Shown here: positions 6,798 through 12,254 of the stretch, one piece after another
Position numbering within the stretch: position 1 is the stretch's first letter
How the letters are laid out: each line of letters starts with the position of its first letter
Assembly (NCBI GenBank): GCA_965657665.1
Contig: CBFHPF010000037.1
Coordinates: forward strand, 1-12,254
DNA: 12,254 nt
Source: UBA8337 sp965657665
GTDB taxonomy: Bacteria > Pseudomonadota > Alphaproteobacteria > RS24
Reading direction: 5' to 3'
Made by a program: the position numbers and the translations under genes
The notes under the pieces: model-generated
Seen by the model: only the letters and a program-made list of their open reading frames with translations
Databases searched by the model: none
What the model was told of the DNA's origin: nothing

Positions 6798-8603
6798 ATG
6801 CATGAGTATAGAAGCCATGACTGCGGCGCCTTGCGTGCCGATAATATTGACCAAACAGTGCGCTTGTCGGGCTGGGTGCATCGCAAGCGCGACCATGGCG
6901 GTTTGCTGTTTATTGACCTGCGCGACCATTACGGTCTGACGCAATTGGTTATCGAGCCGTCGAGCCCACATTTTGCGGTGGCTGAGGCGGCGCGTGCTGA
7001 AAGCGTTATTCGCGCTGAGGGTAAAGTTGTGGCGCGGGACGATGAGGCGAAAAACCCCAATCTCGCAACCGGTGATATTGAGATTTATGTGTCGGAACTG
7101 GAAGTACTGTCTCAAGCAGGTGACTTGCCATTGCCGGTGTTTGGCGAGCCGGAATATCCGGAAGATATTCGTTTGCGCTACCGCTTCCTCGATTTGCGCC
7201 GCGATACGCTGCACGCCAATATTGTTTTGCGCTCAGATATTATCGCTTGGCTGCGCCGTCGCATGACCGATGACGGTTTCCGCGAATATCAAACTCCCAT
7301 TCTGACCGCTTCAAGCCCAGAGGGCGCGCGCGATTTTCTGGTTCCATCACGTATGCATCCCGGTAAGTTTTACGCGCTACCGCAAGCACCGCAGCAGTTT
7401 AAGCAGCTATTGATGGTGGCGGGTTTTGACCGCTATTTCCAAATTGCACCGTGCTTTCGCGATGAAGATGCGCGCGCTGACCGCTCGCCGGGCGAGTTTT
7501 ATCAGCTTGATTTGGAAATGAGCTTTGTCACGCAAGAAGATGTGTTCCAATCGGTTGAGCCGGTATTGCGCGATTTGTTTGTCGAGTTTGGCAAAGGCAA
7601 ACGTGTGACCGAGAGCTTCCCGCGCATTCCTTATGCCGAAGCGATGCAAAAATACGGCTCTGATAAGCCTGATTTGCGTATCCCGATTGAGATGCAAGAT
7701 GTAACGGACGCGTTTGCCGGTTCGGGCTTTAAGATTTTCGCCAATATGATTGAGAAAGACAACAAGGTTCGCGTGTGGGCCATTCCGGCCAAAACAGGCG
7801 GCAGTCGCGCTTTCTGCGACCGGATGAATAGCTGGGCGCAAGGTGAGGGGCAGCCGGGCCTTGGATATATTTTCTTCCGCGATGGGGAAGGTGGCAATCC
7901 TGAAGGCAGTGGCCCGCTGGCGAAAAATATCGGCGAGGAACGCACCGAGCAAATTCGCACCCAATTGGGTCTCGAAGATGGCGATGCGGTATTCTTCTGT
8001 GCCGGTAAGCCGAAAGATTTTGCTGACTTTGCCGGTCGCGCCCGCAACCGCGTTGGTGAAGAGCTTGACCTGATTGACCGCGATCAGTTTGCTTTTTGTT
8101 GGATTGTTGATTTCCCAATGTATGAGGAAACTGATGACGGCAAAATCGACTTCTCGCACAATCCGTTCTCAATGCCGCAAGGCGGTATGGAAGCGCTGGA
8201 AAGCAAAGACCCGCTGGATATTCTCGGCTACCAATACGACATTGTCTGTAACGGCATTGAATTGTCATCCGGCGCCATTCGGAACCATTTGCCGGAGATT
8301 ATGCTGAAAGCATTTGATATTGCCGGTTATGAATCAGCCGTTGTGGAAGAAGAGTTTGGCGGCATGCTGAACGCCTTCCGTTATGGCGCACCGCCGCATG
8401 GTGGCATTGCACCGGGTGTTGACCGTATCGTGATGTTGTTGGCGGAACAGGAAAACCTGCGCGAAGTGGTGGCCTTCCCGATGAACCAACAGGCCGAAGA
8501 TTTGCTGATGCAAGCGCCGAGCACGGTTTCAAACGCCCAATTGCGCGATTTGCATATTCGCTTGAACCTGCCTGCCGAAATGAATGATGGGCCGAAAGAG
8601 TAA
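6798..8603 (+). CDS. aspS: Aspartyl-tRNA synthetase (bacterial type, possibly non-discriminating)
   Basis: This class IIb synthetase charges tRNA-Asp with aspartate and, in the non-discriminating form, also tRNA-Asn for later amidation by GatCAB. It is 601 residues, normal for the bacterial type with a GAD insertion (about 290-430). The N-terminal OB-fold anticodon domain contains LSGWVHRKRDHGGLLFIDLR (23-42). Motif 2 is CFRDEDARADRSPGEF (219-234) followed by YQLDLEMSF, and motif 3 is GAPPHGGIAPGVDRI (530-544) with R543. H33 in RDHGG lines up with the histidine linked to relaxed tRNA recognition in Pseudomonas aeruginosa, whereas E. coli has leucine there. E83, however, replaces the second determinant, glycine. 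AAGGA (6786-6790) stands 7 bases before the only plausible ATG. The gene is divergent from rnd and lies 66 bases before the NDUFA12 gene; I saw no convincing terminator between them. Confidence 0.97.
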   Translation: MHEYRSHDCGALRADNIDQTVRLSGWVHRKRDHGGLLFIDLRDHYGLTQLVIEPSSPHFAVAEAARAESVIRAEGKVVARDDEAKNPNLATGDIEIYVSELEVLSQAGDLPLPVFGEPEYPEDIRLRYRFLDLRRDTLHANIVLRSDIIAWLRRRMTDDGFREYQTPILTASSPEGARDFLVPSRMHPGKFYALPQAPQQFKQLLMVAGFDRYFQIAPCFRDEDARADRSPGEFYQLDLEMSFVTQEDVFQSVEPVLRDLFVEFGKGKRVTESFPRIPYAEAMQKYGSDKPDLRIPIEMQDVTDAFAGSGFKIFANMIEKDNKVRVWAIPAKTGGSRAFCDRMNSWAQGEGQPGLGYIFFRDGEGGNPEGSGPLAKNIGEERTEQIRTQLGLEDGDAVFFCAGKPKDFADFAGRARNRVGEELDLIDRDQFAFCWIVDFPMYEETDDGKIDFSHNPFSMPQGGMEALESKDPLDILGYQYDIVCNGIELSSGAIRNHLPEIMLKAFDIAGYESAVVEEEFGGMLNAFRYGAPPHGGIAPGVDRIVMLLAEQENLREVVAFPMNQQAEDLLMQAPSTVSNAQLRDLHIRLNLPAEMNDGPKE

Positions 8604-8669
8604 ACTTTAGCAGGTGAGTTATTTGCCCTTTTAGGCTATATTTGACCACTCAATTGGAGACGAGCCGAA

Positions 8670-9059
8670 ATGATGCGTATTCTGAAAACCTTGTTTACTT
8701 GGTGGAACAGCCAGAATCTGGCGACCATGATCAATACATGGCGACGCGGTGAACTGGTAGGCATTGACGGCGAGGGCAATTGTTATTACCGCGACAAGCA
8801 CGGCGCATCGATTAACGGCAAAACCCGTCGTTGGGTGATTTACAATGGCGACATTGAAACATCGCGCGTACCGGCTGAATGGCATGGCTGGCTGCATTAT
8901 ACGGTGGATGAAACCCCCGATGAGGCCAATTACATGAAGCGCGACTGGATGAAGCCTCATAAGATGAATATGACCGGCACAAAAGATGCGCATAAGCCCG
9001 CCGGTCGCGCCGATACGGCTTCTTATGCTGACGGCTATGATGCGTGGAAACCTGAGTAA
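8670..9059 (+). CDS. NADH:ubiquinone oxidoreductase NDUFA12-family subunit
   Basis: This is a 129-residue homologue of mitochondrial complex I accessory subunit NDUFA12 (B17.2), found as a supernumerary complex I subunit in alphaproteobacteria. It is expected on the matrix/cytoplasmic arm and has no catalytic site. Recognisable segments are the N-terminal TWWNSQNLATMINTWRRGEL (10-29), LVGIDGEGNCYYRDK (29-43) and the family core RRWVIYNGDIETSRVPAEWH (53-72), continuing as GWLHYTVDETP. The C-terminal 40 residues are polar and basic. There is no signal peptide or membrane helix. GGAGA (8656-8660) lies 9 bases before the first of two consecutive ATGs; the second (8673) could also serve. As usual in this class it lies apart from the main nuo genes, none of which appear here. 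The assembly-factor paralogue NDUFAF2 is the alternative but is less likely. Confidence 0.93.
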   Translation: MMRILKTLFTWWNSQNLATMINTWRRGELVGIDGEGNCYYRDKHGASINGKTRRWVIYNGDIETSRVPAEWHGWLHYTVDETPDEANYMKRDWMKPHKMNMTGTKDAHKPAGRADTASYADGYDAWKPE

Positions 9060-9085
9060 GGCAGCAGCAAGAAGAGGCAAAAACA

Positions 9086-9544
9086 ATGAAAGATAATCTG
9101 GTTGAAACCCTTGTTGGTGCTGCAGTGCTGGTTATTGCCGGTTTGTTTGTCGCTTATGGCTATTCAGTTACCGAGAACGACAGCACAGATGGCTATGCTC
9201 TTAGCGCCCAGTTTGACCGCGTTGACGGTCTGACAGTCGGTAGTGATGTGCGTATGTCTGGCATTAAAGTCGGCACAGTGACCGGCTTGACGCTGGACAC
9301 GGAAAATTTTTATGCCAATGCCGAGTTCGTGATTTCCGGCACGGTTGAGTTGCCGGAAGATACCAGCGCCAAAATTACCAGTGAAGGTTTGTTGGGCGGT
9401 AATTACGTTTCTCTATCACCGGGCGGCAGTGAAGACACATTAGGGGCCGGTGACGAAATCCTCTACACACAAGGCTCTGTTGACCTCATCGGCCTTGTAA
9501 GCCAGGCCTTGTTCAGCGCGGGTGATGAGGAAAGTGAAGAGTAA
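9086..9544 (+). CDS. mlaD: MCE-domain phospholipid transport protein, MlaD-like
   Basis: This is a single-pass inner-membrane protein with one periplasmic MCE domain. MlaD-type proteins form a hexameric ring on the MlaFE ABC transporter and move phospholipids between the inner and outer membranes. The hydrophobic anchor is residues 8-27. The MCE domain (about 37-114) contains AQFDRVDGLTVGSDVRMSGI (41-60) followed by KVGTVTGL, and SEGLLGGNYVSLSPGG (99-114). The tail contains the hydrophobic DLIGLVSQALF (133-143), fitting the pore-lining C-terminal helix of MlaD, and then an acidic end. The length, 152 residues, is in the family range (E. coli MlaD is 183). AGAGG (9073-9077) lies 8 bases before the ATG. 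No mlaE or mlaF homologue is in the window, so its ABC partner must be encoded elsewhere. It overlaps the DUF2155 gene by 20 bases. Confidence 0.92.
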   Translation: MKDNLVETLVGAAVLVIAGLFVAYGYSVTENDSTDGYALSAQFDRVDGLTVGSDVRMSGIKVGTVTGLTLDTENFYANAEFVISGTVELPEDTSAKITSEGLLGGNYVSLSPGGSEDTLGAGDEILYTQGSVDLIGLVSQALFSAGDEESEE

Positions 9545-10154
9545 AAATGCTTTTAGCGTCGCCGCTTTGCTGGTGCTGATGGGCTCATCTGCGCAGGCGC
9601 AAATGGTTGACGATAAAATGATGCCGCCGACACTTATTGTGCCGCCGCCGCAAGTTCAGGAAAATTATGACCCGGCCCGCGCGGCTGAGGAATTATTCTC
9701 TGACAATCCGGAAGGCGATACGACGCCTTTATCGGTTTATGAAGTGCCGACCATTGATGTTCCGCGAGATGACACGTCGCAAGAGGGCGAGAAGCCGCCC
9801 CGCATCGGTTCTTTTTCGTTATTGCATAAGGTGACGGCGAAAGTGCAAGCCATCGAATTGCCGGTCGGCGAAGAGGTGACTTTTGGGGAGCTGACTTTGG
9901 TGATGCATGATTGTTTGGCAGCACCACCGGAAGAGCCGCCCGAAACGCGCAGCTTTTTACAGGTTTCTGAGTTTAAGCATGGTGCCGACCGCCTGCTGTT
10001 CAGCGGTTGGATGTTTGCTTCCAGTCCGGCTATTCACGCGCTAGAGCATCCGGTTTATGACCTATGGCCGGTGGCCTGTAAGACGGCAGACGGTTTGCCC
10101 TATACGGGCGAATTGCTGGAAGCAGCAGCGGCCGATAACGGCCCGCGCCGCTAA
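9525..10154 (+). CDS. Secreted DUF2155-domain protein
   Basis: This is a 209-residue exported protein of the DUF2155 family, whose function is unknown to me. The N-terminus is a signal peptide: a basic start (RKVKSK), a hydrophobic core at about 10-20, and SSAQA (21-25) as the likely cleavage site, so the mature protein is periplasmic. A Pro-rich, low-complexity linker (about 33-92) leads to the conserved domain at 95-190. This contains LTLVMHDC (123-130), EEPPETRSFLQV (136-147) and FSGWMFASSPAIHALEHPVY (159-178), the last being the clearest family signature. C130 and C185 are the only cysteines and could form a disulphide. I use the ATG at 9525; the GTG at 9522 directly before it is in frame, and the GTG at 9534 would cut into the basic region. 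The 20-base overlap with mlaD suggests coupled translation and an envelope role. Confidence 0.88.
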   Translation: MRKVKSKNAFSVAALLVLMGSSAQAQMVDDKMMPPTLIVPPPQVQENYDPARAAEELFSDNPEGDTTPLSVYEVPTIDVPRDDTSQEGEKPPRIGSFSLLHKVTAKVQAIELPVGEEVTFGELTLVMHDCLAAPPEEPPETRSFLQVSEFKHGADRLLFSGWMFASSPAIHALEHPVYDLWPVACKTADGLPYTGELLEAAAADNGPRR

Positions 10155-10179
10155 TCATTCATGCTTTAGTCATTCATGC
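10151..10179. repeat. 15-bp imperfect tandem duplication at the accC / DUF2155 junction
   Basis: The 10-mer TCATTCATGC occurs at 10155-10164 and again at 10170-10179, a period of 15. Read on the - strand, the upstream copy encodes the last accC residues Met-Asn-Asp and the TAA stop (10168-10166). The downstream copy gives Ser-Met-Asn-Asp and an in-frame TAG (10153-10151). The TAG overlaps antiparallel with the TAA that ends the DUF2155 gene (10152-10154). The block therefore fills the 11-base convergent gap. Confidence 0.75.
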
Positions 10180-11509
10180 CAAGAAAATTTTCCAGCCAAT
10201 GGATATCATAATCGGCACGGCGGAAATCTTCATTCGGCAGTAATTTCTCAAATAGCGGGATGGTTGTTTCCACACCATCAACAGCAAACTCAGCCAGCGC
10301 GCGCGATAAGCGCATCAGACACGCCTCGCGATCATCGGCATGAATAATCAGCTTGCCGATAAGGCTGTCATAATAGGGCGGAATGGAATAACCGCTATAA
10401 ACCGCGCTATCCATGCGCACACCCAAGCCGCCGGGCGCGTGATACGTTTGAATTTTGCCCGGAGACGGCATGAACGTTTCCGGATTTTCGGCATTGATAC
10501 GGCACTCAATCGCATGACCAGAAAGCGTCACATCGTCTTGGGTGAAGCTTAGCTCTTCGCCATTGGCGACGCGGATTTGCTCACGTACCAAATCAATGCC
10601 GGTAATCATTTCGGTAATCGGATGCTCGACCTGCAAGCGTGTATTCATTTCAATAAAATAGAACTCGTTGTTCTCGTAAAGAAACTCGACTGTGCCAACA
10701 CCGCGATAGCTCATACCAATCATCGCATCGGTAACGATTTTACCGATTTTGGCACGCGCCGCTTCATCCAAAACCGTAGACGGTGCTTCTTCCAAAACCT
10801 TCTGGTGGCGACGTTGCAAAGAGCAATCGCGCTCGCCCAAATGCACGGCATGGCCGTGTGTGTCACAGGCCACTTGAATTTCAATATGGCGCGGCTTTTC
10901 GAGGTATTTCTCAATATATACCGCATCATCGCCAAACGCGGCCTTGGCTTCTGAGCGCGCTGTGGTGAAGGCTTCGGCCAAATCATCTTCAGTGCGGGCG
11001 ATTTTCATGCCGCGACCACCGCCACCTGAGGCGGCTTTCACCAAGACCGGAAAGCCCATATCGCGGCCTAATGCCAGCGCGTCATCGACGGTTTTTACTT
11101 CGCCGTCTGAGCCGGGAACAACCGGAATGCCCAATTCAATGGCTTTGGCTTTGGCAGCGATTTTGTCGCCCATCAAATTAATATGCTCAGCCGTCGGCCC
11201 GATAAAGGTGATGTTATGCTCATCGAGAATTTCGGCGAATTTTGCATTTTCAGACAAAAAGCCGTAGCCCGGATGCACGGCATCAGCACCGGTAATTTCA
11301 CAAGCCGCGATAATGGCCGGAATGGAGAGGTAGCTATTGGCCGCAGAAGGTGGGCCGATGCATACGCTCTCATCCGCCAAGCGCACATGCATGGCCTTGT
11401 CGTCGGCTGTTGAGTGAACGGCAACCGAGGCGATGCCCATCTCACGACAGGCGCGAATAACGCGCAGCGCAATTTCGCCGCGATTGGCGATGAGAACTTT
11501 CGTAATCAT
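10166..11509 (-). CDS. accC: Biotin carboxylase subunit of acetyl-CoA carboxylase
   Basis: AccC carboxylates the biotin carried on AccB using ATP and bicarbonate (EC 6.3.4.14), part of the first committed step of fatty acid synthesis. The 447 residues match the usual size. The N-terminal carboxylase domain begins ITKVLIANRGEIALRVIRAC (2-21) and includes HPGYGFLSEN (79-88). The ATP-grasp domain has the glycine-rich loop KAASGGGGRGMK (158-169), RRHQKVLEEAP (233-243) with K237, the metal ligands E275 and E287, and EMNTRLQVEHP (287-297) with N289, R291 and E295. Numbering is one below E. coli. The C-terminal domain starts near 330 (GHAIECRINAE). The start is 3 bases after the accB stop (TAA-GCA-ATG), so translation is probably coupled. 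The length corresponds to the stand-alone subunit, not a fused acyl-CoA carboxylase alpha chain. Confidence 0.98.
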   Translation of the reverse strand: MITKVLIANRGEIALRVIRACREMGIASVAVHSTADDKAMHVRLADESVCIGPPSAANSYLSIPAIIAACEITGADAVHPGYGFLSENAKFAEILDEHNITFIGPTAEHINLMGDKIAAKAKAIELGIPVVPGSDGEVKTVDDALALGRDMGFPVLVKAASGGGGRGMKIARTEDDLAEAFTTARSEAKAAFGDDAVYIEKYLEKPRHIEIQVACDTHGHAVHLGERDCSLQRRHQKVLEEAPSTVLDEAARAKIGKIVTDAMIGMSYRGVGTVEFLYENNEFYFIEMNTRLQVEHPITEMITGIDLVREQIRVANGEELSFTQDDVTLSGHAIECRINAENPETFMPSPGKIQTYHAPGGLGVRMDSAVYSGYSIPPYYDSLIGKLIIHADDREACLMRLSRALAEFAVDGVETTIPLFEKLLPNEDFRRADYDIHWLENFLGMND

Positions 11510-11512
11510 TGC

Positions 11513-11968
11513 TTACTCGATAATCATCAGCACTTCGTCAAACTCGACGGGCTGCTCATTATTAATGATAATTTGCGTCACCTTGCCGGAGGCCGGTGCA
11601 GCAATCGGGTTCATGGTTTTCATCGCTTCAACAATCAGCAAAGTTTGGCCTGCGCTGACTGTATCGCCAACTTTAACAAACGGCGCGGCGCTCGGCTCAG
11701 GTGACAAATAAGCGGTACCAACCATTGGTGATTTAACGGCGCCCGGATGCTCAGCAATCGGTGTCGCGGCGGGTGCGGGGGCTTCTTCAGCGGCTGGTGC
11801 CGGGGCCGCAGCGGGTGCGGCGGCAGGCACGACAGCATTGACGGCAACACCTTGGCGGGCAACGCGAATGCGCAAGTCGCCGCTTTCAATTTCGATTTCG
11901 CTCAAATCGGTTTCCGTGAGCAAATCTGCCAATTCTTTAATGGTCTTACTCGTCGGTAATTTAGCCAT
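11513..11968 (-). CDS. accB: Biotin carboxyl carrier protein of acetyl-CoA carboxylase
   Basis: AccB (BCCP) holds the biotin that shuttles carboxyl groups from AccC to the AccAD transferase. It is 151 residues, close to E. coli AccB (156). The N-terminal part (1-45) is the helical/strand region that docks on AccC. An Ala/Pro-rich flexible linker spans about 46-70, and the biotinyl domain runs from about 75 to 151. EAMKTMNPI (114-122) contains the biotinylated lysine K117; E. coli has AMKMM, so Thr replaces one Met. The thumb segment YLSPEPSAAPFV (87-98) marks it as an acetyl-CoA carboxylase BCCP. GGAGG (complement of 11974-11978) lies 5 bases before the ATG, the strongest ribosome site in the window. 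It sits between aroQ (17-base gap) and accC (3-base gap). Confidence 0.98.
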   Translation of the reverse strand: MAKLPTSKTIKELADLLTETDLSEIEIESGDLRIRVARQGVAVNAVVPAAAPAAAPAPAAEEAPAPAATPIAEHPGAVKSPMVGTAYLSPEPSAAPFVKVGDTVSAGQTLLIVEAMKTMNPIAAPASGKVTQIIINNEQPVEFDEVLMIIE

Positions 11969-11985
11969 TACGCCCTCCGTATCGC

Positions 11986-12254
11986 TTAACCCAAACGTGC
12001 AGCCAAAGCGTCAATGGCCATCTCATAGCCTTGCGCGCCCAAACCGCAAATGACACCGGCAGCAACGCCGGAAACATAAGAATGATGCCGAAATTCTTCG
12101 CGGGCGAAGATATTCGATAAGTGAACCTCAATAATCGGCGCTTCAACTGCTTGCAGTGCGTCTAATATGGCGACTGATGTGTGCGAATACGCGCCGGCAT
12201 TGATGATAAGACCGGCGGCCGATTGGCGTGCGGCTTGAATGATGTTGACCAGCT
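11986..12254 (-). CDS. aroQ: Type II 3-dehydroquinate dehydratase (5' partial)
   Basis: AroQ converts 3-dehydroquinate to 3-dehydroshikimate (EC 4.2.1.10), the third step of the shikimate pathway, as a cytoplasmic dodecamer. Only the C-terminal 88 residues are inside the window; about 60 N-terminal residues, including the catalytic tyrosine loop, lie beyond base 12254. Translating the complement gives LIINAGAYSHTSVAILDAL, the substrate-binding Asn/Ser/His segment, then PIIEVHLSNIFAREEFRHHS with the catalytic histidine, then YVSGVAAGVICGLGAQGYEM, and an end in LAARLG with a TAA stop at 11988-11986. These are type II signatures; the type I enzyme (AroD) is unrelated. The 17-base gap to accB on the same strand indicates an aroQ-accB-accC operon whose promoter is outside the window. 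Confidence 0.95.
   Translation of the reverse strand, partial: LVNIIQAARQSAAGLIINAGAYSHTSVAILDALQAVEAPIIEVHLSNIFAREEFRHHSYVSGVAAGVICGLGAQGYEMAIDALAARLG

Noticed and set aside
7407..8159. 250-codon open frame on the - strand inside aspS
   Set aside because: It lies wholly within a well-conserved synthetase gene, has no domain signature and no ribosome site that I can see.
8604..8669. Possible terminator or promoter between aspS and the NDUFA12 gene (TATATT at 8637-8642)
   Set aside because: No -35 at a usable distance and no hairpin with a T-run could be built; the T-rich words look incidental.
8631..9086. 151-codon open frame on the - strand opposite the NDUFA12 gene
   Set aside because: It mirrors a recognisable NDUFA12 gene that has its own ribosome site; the hydrophobic stretches follow from the complement.
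11747..11880. GC-rich, repetitive stretch inside accB that could look like a repeat element
   Set aside because: It encodes the Ala/Pro linker of the biotin carrier protein, which is normally low in complexity.

Overview
The window looks like a stretch of alphaproteobacterial chromosome made of conserved housekeeping genes. The order (an AI-2E/PerM-type permease, the DnaA-like regulator HdaA, polyphosphate kinase, exopolyphosphatase, RNase D and AspRS, followed by an NDUFA12-type complex I subunit, an MCE/MlaD protein, a DUF2155 protein and the acc genes) and the presence of an NDUFA12 homologue both point to that class. Base composition is moderate, roughly half G+C by eye, so a GC-rich rhizobial genome is unlikely. 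I cannot place the organism below class.

Left half, + strand (2-5482). A 5'-truncated membrane permease overlaps hdaA by 11 bases. After 45 bases comes ppk1, whose stop overlaps the start of a Ppx/GppA-family phosphatase by 4 bases. This reads as one operon combining replication-initiation control (HdaA) with polyphosphate synthesis (Ppk1) and breakdown (Ppx).

Middle (5492-8603). rnd (RNase D, - strand) converges on ppx with only 9 bases between them. It diverges from aspS (+ strand) across a 157-base region that must hold both promoters and that contains a decaying 13-bp tandem repeat. AspRS carries a histidine at the position linked to relaxed tRNA specificity.

Right half. aspS is followed on the + strand by NDUFA12, a single-domain MCE protein (MlaD-like) and a secreted DUF2155 protein. 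The last two overlap by 20 bases, which suggests an envelope-related transcription unit. Facing it on the - strand is the operon aroQ (5' end outside the window), accB, accC, joining shikimate synthesis to the biotin carboxylase half of acetyl-CoA carboxylase. The accC stop lies inside a small 15-bp imperfect tandem duplication that meets the end of the DUF2155 gene.

I found no mobile element, CRISPR array, tRNA, rRNA, phage gene or defence system. No stretch longer than 300 bases lacks a gene. Nothing here amounts to a new multi-gene system; the points worth a second look are small-scale ones.
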